A DNA stretch of 64,000 bases. Source: Oceanobacillus sp. CFH 90083. GTDB lineage: Bacteria; Bacillota; Bacilli; Bacillales; Amphibacillaceae. The DNA lies in the NCBI RefSeq assembly GCF_009389585.1, contig NZ_VIYG01000007.1, positions 208,202 through 272,201 of the forward strand. The letters run 5' to 3'. Positions within the stretch are counted from its first letter, which is position 1. Each line of letters opens with the position of its first letter. The notes under the pieces are model-generated. The model saw nothing but the letters and a program-made list of their open reading frames with translations. It ran no database searches and had not been told where the DNA came from. Shown here in pieces: positions 36,029-44,593 of the stretch. The translations under genes and the position numbers were made by a program.

Positions 36029-36877
36029 ATGGGCAGAAATTTAGTAATTCAAACAGACTTTGGTATTAGTGATGGAGCAGTCAGTGCAATGTATGGAGTG
36101 GCACTTTCCGTTGATTCCTCGCTTCGGGTATTCGATCTGACACATGATATTCCGCAATACAATATTTGGGAGGGGTCTTATCGTTTATATCAAACTTTAC
36201 CGTATTGGGCGGAAGAGACTGTTTTTATCTCTGTTGTCGACCCTGGAGTTGGAACCTCCAGATTAAGTGTTGTCGTAAAAACGGTTGATAATCAATATGT
36301 TGTGACACCAGATAATGGGACACTTACACATATTAAAAAGGATATCGGAATTAAGGAAGCAAGAATTATTGATGAAAAAACGAATCGCTTACCCAAATCA
36401 GGAGAATCTTATACTTTTCATGGCCGTGATATTTATGCGTACACTGGAGCCAGACTGGCCTCAAACACCATTACCTTTGAAGAAGTCGGACCTGCTATGG
36501 ATGTAGACGATATTGTTGAATTAACCAAACCGGAAGCATATATAGAAGATGAGATTATCCACGGTAACATCGATATATTAGATATTCGCTTTGGTAATCT
36601 ATGGACGAATATCAGCAGAGAATTATTCCAGGAAATTAATGTTGCGCACGGGGATGCTTTTGAAGTCACTATCGCCACCAACCGCCAGCAAATATACAAA
36701 AATATTATGACATACAGACATTCCTTTGCCGAAATCCGGCTTGGCGAGCCATTATTATATGTGAATTCATTAGATAATTTAGGAGTAGCTATCAACCAGG
36801 GCTCCTTTGCTAATGCGTATCATGTTGAAACAGGCCCTCATTGGCGAATTATTATTCGTAAAGCTTCAAAAATATAA
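36029..36877 (+). CDS. S-adenosyl-L-methionine hydrolase (SAM hydroxide adenosyltransferase, DUF62 family)
   Basis: A 282-aa member of the family that includes fluorinase and chlorinase but, in the common form, uses hydroxide to split SAM into adenosine and methionine. The D-R-H set of the hydroxide type is present: D71 and R78 in VVDPGVGTSR (seven apart, as in characterised members) and H131 in YTFHGRDIYAY. The N-terminal IQTDFGISDGAVSAMYG and the C-terminal beta domain (about 170-282) fit. It is monocistronic, read from a T-box leader and closed by a terminator. Control by tRNA charging, probably tRNA-Met, suggests recovery of methionine from SAM on starvation. It is not a halogenase by these residues. 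The start ATG follows AGGAGG. Confidence 0.87.
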   Translation: MGRNLVIQTDFGISDGAVSAMYGVALSVDSSLRVFDLTHDIPQYNIWEGSYRLYQTLPYWAEETVFISVVDPGVGTSRLSVVVKTVDNQYVVTPDNGTLTHIKKDIGIKEARIIDEKTNRLPKSGESYTFHGRDIYAYTGARLASNTITFEEVGPAMDVDDIVELTKPEAYIEDEIIHGNIDILDIRFGNLWTNISRELFQEINVAHGDAFEVTIATNRQQIYKNIMTYRHSFAEIRLGEPLLYVNSLDNLGVAINQGSFANAYHVETGPHWRIIIRKASKI

Positions 36878-36889
36878 AGTGAAATATGT

Positions 36890-36935
36890 AAAAAGTGCTG
36901 CGTTTTTTAGAAAACTGGAAATCGCAGCACTTTTT
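36890..36935. terminator. Bidirectional terminator
   Basis: A perfect 13-bp stem AAAAAGTGCTGCG / CGCAGCACTTTTT with a 20-nt loop between the SAM hydrolase gene and the convergent ABC ATPase gene. Confidence 0.85.
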
Positions 36936-36944
36936 CTGTGGTCA

Positions 36945-37634
36945 TTATATCATATGATGTATTTTTTCCTGCAATTCCAGCTTACCATCTATCATCTTAT
37001 ATACTTTATCACAATCATCGATCAGCCGTGTATCATGTGTCACAACAATGGTTGCCTTCTGCTTTTCTTTTGTAATTTCTTTCAGCATATTCATTACTTC
37101 AAATGCACGATCAGAATCAAGGGAAGCAGTCGGTTCATCCGCTAAAATAATACTTGGATTGGTGTAAAGTGCTTTGGCAATTGCAACCCGCTGTTTTTCC
37201 CCGCCGGATAAATCCTTCGGGAAATGGTGGAGCAGATGCTCAATTCCCAAGGTTTGATAAAGGGTTTCTGCTTCCTCTTTCCGCATATTTCCTTTCTTTA
37301 CCTTATTTAGCAGCTGCATCTGCTGACCGACATTTAAATAAGGAACCAGATTAGATGCTTGTAAAACAAAGCCGATCTCCTTCAATCTTAATTTCGCACG
37401 TTTTTTCTCTGCCAAATCCGCCAAAGCTGTACCATTAATCATCACTTCTCCACTCGTTGGTGTCTGCAATCCGCCGGCAAGACTTAAAAATGTACTTTTT
37501 CCCGAGCCAGAGGGACCAATTACAGCAATTAATTCCCCTTTCTCAGCTTCAAAATCCGTTTTTTTCATAGCTTCCACTTTTGTTCTGCCAGAACCAAAGA
37601 TTTTCTGCACTTTTTTTAATTCCAGAATAGACAT
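36945..37634 (-). CDS. ABC exporter ATP-binding protein (HrtA-like)
   Basis: A 229-aa ATPase of the MacB/LolD-type group. Walker A is GPSGSGKSTFLSLAGG, the signature is LSGGEKQRVAIAKALY and Walker B is IILADEPTASLD. It is encoded 6 nt after the permease gene, so the two form one transporter. The pair resembles HrtA-HrtB, which protects Gram-positive bacteria from hemin, but no hssRS-type sensor pair lies beside it. The substrate is therefore tentative. Confidence 0.72.
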   Translation of the reverse strand: MSILELKKVQKIFGSGRTKVEAMKKTDFEAEKGELIAVIGPSGSGKSTFLSLAGGLQTPTSGEVMINGTALADLAEKKRAKLRLKEIGFVLQASNLVPYLNVGQQMQLLNKVKKGNMRKEEAETLYQTLGIEHLLHHFPKDLSGGEKQRVAIAKALYTNPSIILADEPTASLDSDRAFEVMNMLKEITKEKQKATIVVTHDTRLIDDCDKVYKMIDGKLELQEKIHHMI

Positions 37635-37640
37635 GCTTCC

Positions 37641-38708
37641 TTAACCTCCTATTGCCTTTAACGGATCAATTCTTACGATGGTCTGTACAGAGATAAATGC
37701 TCCAATTACCGAAACAGCAATCAAAACAATTCCATAAATCAACATTTCGATATAATTAAAGGCCACCGGAACGGCTGCCGGCAGGAATAATCCCGTCACT
37801 ACTGCAAGAACCACTCCAATCCATACACCAGCTAAAGAAAGTAAAAACGTTTGCCCTATCACAGAACGCGCCAAGTATCCGGATGATATACCCTGCGCCT
37901 TCATCACTCCAAAAATACTTATCTTTTGAATGGTAAGCACATAGAGAAAAATTGCCAGTACCACGGCAGAAATAATAAATAGAAAATATATCATCCATGT
38001 CAGTGTCAAATTTTGTTCCGTATAGCCCGGTAAATTCTTGATAAATATTTCTGTATCGACAACCTGTAAAGCTTCATCTGTCTCTACCCTGCCTAAGTTA
38101 TCTGTACGAATAACAAAGGCATTCACTGCATCGTCTGCTTCTTCCACCGTTTCCCCATATTGAAGTGTCTCCAGTGTATTCCGGTCTGTGAACAGTACAG
38201 GCGCTGCATTAAATCGTGCTTTGTCCGTAAATCCGACAATTTCTAACGTTTCATCAGTGGAAGATAAAGAAAGCTCATCCCCTATTGCAAAGCCATTTTC
38301 TTTTAAGGTATCATCAGCAATCACCTCGCCTGCATCCATAAAAACATTTCCTTCTGTAACGGCTGGCATGATAAAGGAATCTTCTTTTACTGCAAAGATG
38401 TATACATTTTCTTTTTCAGTTCCGTTACTCGCAATCGCACTTAATTGCGTTAACTCCGTATATTCATCAACTCCATTGCCATCAAAATCATCTGCAGACA
38501 GGATGGACTGCTGCAAACGCAAATCCGCTTCTTCTGTCAGAATAATTCCATCCGCTTCCCATTTATCTACAGCTTCCCGATTTAGTTGCTCCAACCCATT
38601 GGCCAGACCAGATAAAAAGAAAACAAGATAAGAAATAAGCACCAAAACACCAGTAACCAATAAAAAACGCAGCTTGTTATTCTTTATTTCATTCCAAGCT
38701 AAAAACAT
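37641..38708 (-). CDS. ABC exporter permease, FtsX/MacB fold (HrtB-like)
   Basis: A 355-aa permease with one N-terminal helix (about 15-37), a large extracytoplasmic domain (about 40-235) and three C-terminal helices. The layout and the segments LYVLTIQKISIFGVMKAQGIS (about 256-276) and the end RIDPLKAIGG closely follow HrtB as I remember it (YVMTIQKIS, DPIEAIGG). Such mechanotransmission-type exporters extract hydrophobic molecules from the membrane. The hemin substrate is inferred. No promoter motif was identified in the 140 bp upstream. Confidence 0.72.
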   Translation of the reverse strand: MFLAWNEIKNNKLRFLLVTGVLVLISYLVFFLSGLANGLEQLNREAVDKWEADGIILTEEADLRLQQSILSADDFDGNGVDEYTELTQLSAIASNGTEKENVYIFAVKEDSFIMPAVTEGNVFMDAGEVIADDTLKENGFAIGDELSLSSTDETLEIVGFTDKARFNAAPVLFTDRNTLETLQYGETVEEADDAVNAFVIRTDNLGRVETDEALQVVDTEIFIKNLPGYTEQNLTLTWMIYFLFIISAVVLAIFLYVLTIQKISIFGVMKAQGISSGYLARSVIGQTFLLSLAGVWIGVVLAVVTGLFLPAAVPVAFNYIEMLIYGIVLIAVSVIGAFISVQTIVRIDPLKAIGG

Positions 38709-38849
38709 GACTTCACTTCCCTTTATCTTCTTTACAAATACCTTTGCTTATTTCCTTTTCAGCACATTTTTAACTTTGTGTCACAAAATTTTATCGCAAT
38801 TCCACCGGAAACATTTGTGCGTCGAGCCCCTATTGAATGAAGCTTCACT

Positions 38850-39788
38850 TTAGTTATTGTCGTTTGTTAATTCTGTCAGGTAACCGATAATTTTAGCTTT
38901 TTCTTGTGTATCAAGCTCTTCATATAACAGCTGCTCCGTAAACTCCCAAATATCCTCCAGTCTCCGCCTCAATTGATAAAAAGCAAGAGCATCTTCATTT
39001 ATTTGATAATTTTCATGATATTGCCGATAGACTTCCATAAAACGCTTAAAATAAGGCTTATCTACGAGAGACATTATATCCGCTTCAGCAGGAGCCAATT
39101 TTAAACCTTCCCAATCAATTAACAACAGATTTTCCGACTGCATCAAATTCCAATGATGGAGGTCTGTATGACATAGCACCTTGCTCATAGAAGCCGATTG
39201 CAGCTTTTCTGATAGCTCTTTTATGCTTCTGATCCATCTGGCTATTCTTTCCCGATGCTCACGCAGAAATAAAGATAACTCTCCCGGAACATGCTCCGCT
39301 TTGTCATGAAGCACCTCCTCCAATTCTTCTAAAAAGGATACCACAAAGTTTTCTGTCAGAGCTCCCGTTGGAAAAGGGATTTCCTTACCAAATGCGTGGA
39401 GTGCAGCAATGATATGTGCCAATTCATCTACCTGCTGTTTTGTTAAATCCCGTTCACCAATTGTTTCCCCATCAATAAAAGGATACAGCAAATAAATATT
39501 TTCCTCATCTTCCCATTTGTAATTCCCCTCCTTTGTTTGTAACGGAACAGAAATCTTTCTTTTTAAATCACTATTATTTTCCAGCCAGACGACAATGGGT
39601 ACATATTGGTCGATCAATGCTGTTAATTTTGATGTGGAAGCCCGGTGCTTTTCATATACTTTCAAAAAATAAATAGCATCCCTTGCTTTTATTTCAAAGG
39701 CAAGCGATGCCCATCCACCCTGTTTTGACTGGATTTGAATCGGTTCAATACCGTATTCTGCCTGTAGCATTGTATTCCATTTATTCAT
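38850..39788 (-). CDS. Phosphotransferase of the aminoglycoside phosphotransferase/choline kinase fold
   Basis: A 312-aa protein-kinase-like phosphotransferase. The catalytic loop is visible as CHTDLHHWNLM (H-x-D-x(4)-N, about 199-209) and the metal-binding Asp as LLIDWEGLKLAPAEADI (about 214-230). The N-terminal lobe has YFLKVYEKHRA with the ATP-binding Lys. Members phosphorylate aminoglycosides, macrolides, homoserine, choline or fructosamine; the sequence does not fix the substrate. It lies downstream of a second peptide deformylase and an XRE regulator on the same strand, 31 nt apart, so it is probably cotranscribed with them. Confidence 0.78.
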   Translation of the reverse strand: MNKWNTMLQAEYGIEPIQIQSKQGGWASLAFEIKARDAIYFLKVYEKHRASTSKLTALIDQYVPIVVWLENNSDLKRKISVPLQTKEGNYKWEDEENIYLLYPFIDGETIGERDLTKQQVDELAHIIAALHAFGKEIPFPTGALTENFVVSFLEELEEVLHDKAEHVPGELSLFLREHRERIARWIRSIKELSEKLQSASMSKVLCHTDLHHWNLMQSENLLLIDWEGLKLAPAEADIMSLVDKPYFKRFMEVYRQYHENYQINEDALAFYQLRRRLEDIWEFTEQLLYEELDTQEKAKIIGYLTELTNDNN

Positions 39789-39819
39789 TTCGATACCTCT
39801 TTTCAGAAAAGTTTGAGTC

Positions 39820-40377
39820 CTATTGCAAGTTCAAAAAGATCCTTTCTTTATCAATACGGTCAAAAAACATAATCCCATCCAGATGATCCATTTCATGCTG
39901 AACCAGAATGGCACTATATCCTTTGAAGGTATAAGTGCGCTTTTCTCCCTCTATATCAAAAGCCTGCACCTTTATTCTTTCATAACGCGGCACATGTCCA
40001 TGTATTTCTCTATTTACTGACAGACACCCTTCCCCCTCCGGAAGGTAAATCGTATTTGCGGAATGGCTGAGCAGCTTAGGATTAATCAGCTTTAATTCGA
40101 TTGTCTCGCCCTTTTCTGTCTGGTATAGTGCGGCAAACATCCTTTTATTGATACCGACTTGATTTGCTGAAAGCCCGGAACCCGGTCTTAGTTTATATTT
40201 TCTTGCCATTTCCGGATCCTGGCTGTTTTTTAAATACGTCAGCATACACTCCAGCTCTGTTTTGGTTTCCTCTGAAACTGGCATGCTGACAGGATTCAAC
40301 CGTTTTCTTAAAATAGAAGCTCCCTCTTTTTTTATATCCTTCATTGTAATCCGGTACCCTCTATGAAATTTCGTCAT
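39820..40377 (-). CDS. Peptide deformylase, YkrB/DefB-like with divergent motif 1
   Basis: A 185-aa metallohydrolase that removes formyl from N-terminal methionine. Motif 2 is EGCLSV (metal Cys) and motif 3 is QHEMDHLDG (H-E-x-x-H). Motif 1, normally G-V-G-L-A-A-P-Q, is GSGLSANQ here; Gln is kept but Pro is lost. The order and the insertion KNSQDPEMARKYKLRPG mark the DefB (type II, Gram-positive) group. It is probably a paralogue of a house-keeping deformylase elsewhere. ATG 40377 follows AAGAGGTG and overlaps the XRE gene by 17 nt. A later ATG (40344) is possible. Confidence 0.82.
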   Translation of the reverse strand: MTKFHRGYRITMKDIKKEGASILRKRLNPVSMPVSEETKTELECMLTYLKNSQDPEMARKYKLRPGSGLSANQVGINKRMFAALYQTEKGETIELKLINPKLLSHSANTIYLPEGEGCLSVNREIHGHVPRYERIKVQAFDIEGEKRTYTFKGYSAILVQHEMDHLDGIMFFDRIDKERIFLNLQ

Positions 40378-40561
40378 AAATAAACACCTCTTCCAGATTT
40401 TTATCGAGTGCTCTCGATATTTTAAAAGCAAGCTCTAAGGTTGGATCATATTTGTCATTTTCTACACAGTTAATCGTTTGTCTGGAGACACCGCAAAGCT
40501 TAGATAGTTTTTCCTGCGTTATATTCGATTGTTTTCTTAATACTTTTATCAGATTTTTCAT
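40361..40561 (-). CDS. Small XRE-family transcriptional regulator
   Basis: A 66-aa protein that is nothing but a Cro/CI-type helix-turn-helix: LRKQSNITQEKLSKLCGVSRQTINCVENDKYDPTLELAFKIS. The YPSLxLAFKIAxxL-type C terminus is shared with the YgzD/YvaO-like small regulators. Two near-identical operators flank its promoter (40577-40599 and 40621-40643), so it very likely represses its own operon, which includes the deformylase and perhaps the kinase. Confidence 0.88.
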   Translation of the reverse strand: MKNLIKVLRKQSNITQEKLSKLCGVSRQTINCVENDKYDPTLELAFKISRALDKNLEEVFIYDEIS

Positions 40562-40576
40562 TTTCTAAGCTCCTTT

Positions 40577-40643
40577 ATGTCAAATCTTTTTGACAAAATT
40601 GTAGCATATCCCCTCACAAAATGTCCAAACTTTTTGACAAAAT
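40577..40643 (-). promoter_or_regulatory. XRE operon promoter with two operators
   Basis: Two copies of an imperfect palindrome TGTC(A/C)AA-N-CTTTTTGACA lie at 40577-40599 and 40621-40643, 44 bp apart. On the minus strand a -35-like TGGACA (in the distal operator) and a -10-like TACAAT (beside the proximal operator) are 18 bp apart. Binding by the adjacent XRE protein is inferred. Confidence 0.65.
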
Positions 40644-40906
40644 AAGATATCTTATTCCTTTTTAGTGCATACTAGCGGGAGAAGGATGAGACAAATTCTA
40701 CTCTCTTGTATCGTGCACTACATCCAAAAATTTTCCGGAGCTATACGTGTCTCCTTCCTCTTAAAAGTGGTATCATAGTATATGTTTTCAGAAATACAAA
40801 TAGGCACATTCTATTTTGCACGCTAGGAAAGGATAAAATTTCAGCTTTTGAAGTAATTCTGCCTAGTAAAAATTTTAAAGTACCTAGTATACGTACAACG
40901 GGTTTT

Positions 40907-40931
40907 GATGGGGCAAGTAATCGCAGTCCCA
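40907..40931. repeat. Dispersed repeat, copy D (single unit)
   Basis: GATGGGGCAAGTAATCGCA followed by GTCCCA, the same core as copies A-C. The sequence after it (AACGAAGGCAATCC and on to 40990) also resembles what follows copy B, so the element may be about 100 bp long. It lies in the 434-bp gap between the divergent XRE and yibE genes, which holds nothing else that I can name. Confidence 0.65.
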
Positions 40932-41004
40932 CTTCCAGCCCCAACGAAGGCAATCCTGCGCTCTTCAGGCTCGGCTTGCCAAGTTTCCTTTAGGAGTGAT
41001 GATA

Positions 41005-42108
41005 TTGAAGACATGGTTGAAAAAGCGGACAAAGGCACAAATAATTACCGTTTGTCTTTTATTAACCGGCTTTATCGCATCGATGATTTTTATCAATAAT
41101 AATTATGAATTATATGATCGGACCATTGTCCATATAACCGATATACAGGAAATAAGCAGGGAGACACAAACAGATACACATGGTAATGAAGATGAGCGTG
41201 TCATACAGCAGATCGAAGGAGAAATAAAGAATGGACCAGATAGAGGGGAAATCACTACTTTTCATAATGAATATACCCAGTCCCTGGCAATAGATTATGA
41301 GTTATCTGCAGGAGATGAGATTTTCCTTGCTCAGGATGGTGAAGCAACAGGAGATATAAAGCGGGATAAGTATTTTGTATTTGTAGCATGGATATTTTTA
41401 ATGATCTTATTAGCTGTCGGTAAATCCAGAGGAGCTTTATCTGCACTGAGCCTGCTCGTCAACGCCGTGATTTTATCATTTGCATTAGACATCTATATCC
41501 AAAACCCAAGTATCAGCTTATCGCTTATTACACTTATCAGTATTATCATTTTTACAATATTGTCTTTACTGATGGCAACAGGCTTTAATGAGAAAACGTA
41601 TACTGCAATTCTCACAACACTGCTGGGAACAGGGCTATCCCTGGTAATTGCTTATGCCGCGCTTCAATTTACAGGTGAACAGGGGCTGCGCTACGAAGAA
41701 ATGGCTTTCTTAACCCGGAATCCGCAAACGATCTTTATGGCCGGGCTCCTGATTGGTTCTCTCGGAGCTGTAATGGATGTTGCGATTACTTTATCTGCTT
41801 CTATGTTTGAGATGTATGAGAAAAATAACCATATAAGCCTGGCAACATTAAAAAAGGCTGGATATGAAATTGGCAAGGATATTATGGGTACGATGACAAA
41901 TATTTTATTTTTTGCCTATGTCAGCGGTTCGATTCCGATGCTGTTGATTTATTTTAAAAATGCGGCTCCATTTGGCTTTACCGTATCCATGAATCTATCT
42001 CTGGAACTGACACGTGCGTTGGTCGGCGGAATTGGTATTGTCCTGACTATTCCAATTGCGATTTACCTATCTATATTCTTTATCCGCAGAAAGCAGGCGA
42101 GATTATGA
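41005..42108 (+). CDS. YibE/F-family membrane protein
   Basis: A protein of about 367 aa with one N-terminal helix, an extracytoplasmic region (about 30-125) rich in charged residues, and seven or so C-terminal helices. The family part includes FVFVAWIFLMILLAVGKSRGALSALSLL and GSLGAVMDVAITLSASMFEMYE. Role unknown; members occur in pairs, as here. I favour TTG 41005, eight bases after TTAGGAG; GTG 40996 and ATG 40999 are too close to that site. It overlaps the next gene by four bases. Confidence 0.82.
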   Translation: MKTWLKKRTKAQIITVCLLLTGFIASMIFINNNYELYDRTIVHITDIQEISRETQTDTHGNEDERVIQQIEGEIKNGPDRGEITTFHNEYTQSLAIDYELSAGDEIFLAQDGEATGDIKRDKYFVFVAWIFLMILLAVGKSRGALSALSLLVNAVILSFALDIYIQNPSISLSLITLISIIIFTILSLLMATGFNEKTYTAILTTLLGTGLSLVIAYAALQFTGEQGLRYEEMAFLTRNPQTIFMAGLLIGSLGAVMDVAITLSASMFEMYEKNNHISLATLKKAGYEIGKDIMGTMTNILFFAYVSGSIPMLLIYFKNAAPFGFTVSMNLSLELTRALVGGIGIVLTIPIAIYLSIFFIRRKQARL

Positions 42109-42887
42109 ATGTACTTGTATTACTGGCAATCATCTTATTTATACTTATGGCTTGGATCGGCGGGATGAAGGGTGTACGCTCTTTTATTGCACTCTTTATC
42201 AACTTTATCATTGTACTGATGGCTGTATTTGTCATGAATGATCCGTCTGGAAATCCAATGATTATTGCACTTATCGCCTGTGGTTTTATCAGCGCAGTCA
42301 GCCTGTTCTTTATTAATCGGGTAAATAATAAAACCATGCTCGCTTTTTTAGCAACAATTGCAACCATGGTTATCCTCATCTCTTTCATTATTATTTTAAC
42401 CGAGCAATCGATGATTTATGGACTTGGAGAAGAGGAATCCGGGGAAATAACAACATTCAATGTGCATATCGGGCTTAATTTTGTCCAAATCGCTACAGCT
42501 GTTATTATTATGAGCACCATTGGAGCGATTGTGGATACGGCTATTTCTATTACCTCCCCAATGCGGGAAATCCATGAACAGAATCCGGAGCTTTCCAGAA
42601 AAGATTTATTTTTAGCCGGCATCCGCATCGGCAGAGATATTTTAGGTACCAGTACCAATACATTATTCTTCGCATTTTTTGGCGGTTATATGGGGCTGTT
42701 AATTTGGTTTAAAGATTTAGAATACTCGATAGGCGATATTATCAACGCAAAAGTATTTAATGATGAAATGCTGACAATTCTTATTTCCGGTGTCGGGATT
42801 GCCTTGGTTATTCCTATTGCTTCGCTGATGAGTGCCTATTATTTAAAGAAGGAAAAGAAAGATATTATAGTGGATGATAAAGAATAG
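42105..42887 (+). CDS. YibE/F-family membrane protein (second of pair)
   Basis: A 260-aa polytopic protein homologous to the C-terminal half of its neighbour: STIGAIVDTAISITSPMREIHEQNPELSRKDLFLAG matches the GSLGAVMDVAITLSASMFEMYEKNN region there. It lacks the extracytoplasmic domain. The two are translationally coupled (ATGA) and probably form one heteromeric complex of unknown function. It is followed by a strong terminator. Confidence 0.82.
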   Translation: MNVLVLLAIILFILMAWIGGMKGVRSFIALFINFIIVLMAVFVMNDPSGNPMIIALIACGFISAVSLFFINRVNNKTMLAFLATIATMVILISFIIILTEQSMIYGLGEEESGEITTFNVHIGLNFVQIATAVIIMSTIGAIVDTAISITSPMREIHEQNPELSRKDLFLAGIRIGRDILGTSTNTLFFAFFGGYMGLLIWFKDLEYSIGDIINAKVFNDEMLTILISGVGIALVIPIASLMSAYYLKKEKKDIIVDDKE

Positions 42888-42910
42888 ATAGAAGTAAATG
42901 AATGTAAGTC

Positions 42911-42962
42911 TTAGAGAAGTCCAAATGATGATTCCGCATGAAATACATTTGGGCTTCTCTAA
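42911..42962 (+). terminator. Terminator of the yibEF pair
   Basis: A 17-bp stem TTAGAGAAGTCCAAATG / CATTTGGGCTTCTCTAA with one G-T pair and a short T run (AATTTT). Confidence 0.8.
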
Positions 42963-43244
42963 TTTTAACATAATTAAGCGAGAGGGCTCCCAATCATAGT
43001 GAATCCAGATAGGCTGAAAAGAATCCTAGAGGCACAAAAGTAAGAACAGAGGAGATTCATTGTTGGCAGCACATCGCTGTGACAACTGAGCTAACGTGAA
43101 GCGTTCATTCTTCGATACATTAAAAACCCCCTCTCCAAATTTTTATTAAAAATGAAGGGGCGGGAGTATTCATTTCAACTCATTCCGAAAAAGATTGACT
43201 TTTCCTATATTTCATATTAAAATATAGCGACAGTTACATAAGAA

Positions 43245-43420
43245 CTCTTATTGAGAGCGGCAGAGGGACTGGCCCGATGAAGCCCGGCAACCTTTCTAGA
43301 AAAGATTCTAAAAAAGGTGCTAAATCCTGCAAAGTGTACAATCTACTTTGGAAAATAAGAGAGGACATTTCGTAAATGAATCTTTTCAACCTCTCTAGCA
43401 CGAAATAGAGAGGTTTTTTA
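43245..43420 (+). promoter_or_regulatory. SAM-I (S-box) riboswitch with terminator
   Basis: The aptamer runs CTCTTATTGAGAG, GCAGAGGGACTGGCCCGATGA, AGCCCGGCAACC, AAGGTGCTAAATCCTGC and the closing AATAAGAG at about 43354-43361. These are the core S-box signatures including the kink-turn and P3 sequences. A terminator AACCTCTCTA / TAGAGAGGTT with six T follows at 43388-43420. High SAM should end transcription before the dehydrogenase gene. Confidence 0.95.
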
Positions 43421-43467
43421 TGTAGCCTTTTAAGAATTTCGACATATTTAAAAGGGGATATCTTATC

Positions 43468-44568
43468 ATGCAAATAGCTACTGTAAAAGGATCGCCCAGC
43501 CATTATCAAATTGGCGAAGGTGCTCTAAAACACCTTGCGGAAAATCTGAATGATCTGCATGTGGAACGGATTGCCGTTGTTGCCGGGCGGACAGCTTGGG
43601 AAAAAGCAAAGCCATACCTTCCTGCCGCATTTATCGACAAGGTCGGAGAAAAAGATATACATTTTGCAGACGGGCATTGTACCGTTGAGCGAACCGACAA
43701 ACTTGCGAGAATTTATCAAGAAAAGCAAATAGATGCTGTCATTGGTATTGGCGGCGGAACAGCTTTAGATATTACTAAAGCAGCAGCTGCTAATGCACAA
43801 TTAAAAAGCATCCTCATTCCAACAATTGCCGCAACCTGTGCAGCGTGGACACCATTAAGTGTTTTTTACCAGGAAGACGGAGCTCATTCTCATTATACAG
43901 AGTTTCCTGAATCAAATACGCTGGTTGTCGTGGAACCGGCCATTATTGCAGAAGCGCCGGTAAAATACTTAAAAGCGGGTATTGGCGATACATTGGCAAA
44001 ATTCTACGAAGCCCGCTCCTTAGTCGAAGCCTTTTACCCTGCTGGTACACTTCCGGTCTGGTTGCAGATTTCGCAATTTGCCGCCCGCGCCTGCAAAGAT
44101 ATTTTGCTGGATGACAGTGAAGCAGCAATCCAAGCTTGCGAAAATGACCAGGTAACCGATGCACTCATTCGTGTTATTGAAGCTATTATTGCGACTGGCG
44201 GTATGGTTGGCGGCTTTGGTGGTAAAGCTGGACGGATTGCTGGTGCACATTCTATTCACAATGGCTTAACAGCTGCTCCGCAAACCGCTCATTCACTTCA
44301 CGGTGAAATTGTATCCTATGGCATTTTGGCTCAGCTGGCCATCGAACAGGATACAGAGGAGCTCCGCAAGCTATTAGGCTATTACGAGATATGGGGCTTT
44401 CCAACCAGTTTAGCGGACTTCTCCATATATACGGATGATCGGGAGCTGCTGGAGATCATTGCAGCAAAAGTCACCCGCACAGAAGAGTCCATTCATTTGA
44501 TGAAAGAAGAAATCAATGTAAATACAGTTATTGAAGCATTTTTACAGCTTGAAAATTTTACTAACTAA
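43468..44568 (+). CDS. Iron-containing alcohol dehydrogenase family protein (GldA/HcxA-like)
   Basis: A 366-aa group III metal-dependent alcohol dehydrogenase. The NAD(P)-binding GIGGGTALDITKA is at about 93-105. Metal ligands, by analogy to glycerol dehydrogenase, are D174 (GIGDTLAKFYEA), H261 (AGAHSIHNG) and H278 (HSLHGE). It is closer to glycerol dehydrogenase and E. coli YbdH/HcxA than to Fe-ADH. HcxA reduces 2-oxo acids and its gene lies by a methionine aminotransferase gene. The SAM riboswitch here suggests a 2-oxo or 2-hydroxy acid linked to methionine, such as 4-methylthio-2-oxobutanoate. That is an inference. It is followed 25 nt later by the MetQ-like gene. Confidence 0.8.
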   Translation: MQIATVKGSPSHYQIGEGALKHLAENLNDLHVERIAVVAGRTAWEKAKPYLPAAFIDKVGEKDIHFADGHCTVERTDKLARIYQEKQIDAVIGIGGGTALDITKAAAANAQLKSILIPTIAATCAAWTPLSVFYQEDGAHSHYTEFPESNTLVVVEPAIIAEAPVKYLKAGIGDTLAKFYEARSLVEAFYPAGTLPVWLQISQFAARACKDILLDDSEAAIQACENDQVTDALIRVIEAIIATGGMVGGFGGKAGRIAGAHSIHNGLTAAPQTAHSLHGEIVSYGILAQLAIEQDTEELRKLLGYYEIWGFPTSLADFSIYTDDRELLEIIAAKVTRTEESIHLMKEEINVNTVIEAFLQLENFTN

Positions 44569-44593
44569 TAAAAAGAAAGTAGGAAAATCAATC

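Noticed and set aside
36029-36877. Reading the DUF62 protein as a fluorinase or chlorinase
   Set aside because: The D-R-H residues of the hydroxide type are present, and the gene is alone without halometabolite genes.
43129-43165. Hairpin-like CCCCTCTCC / GAAGGGG around an AT-rich centre before the S-box
   Set aside because: Mismatched stem and no clear T run; upstream unit is already closed by the 42911 terminator.
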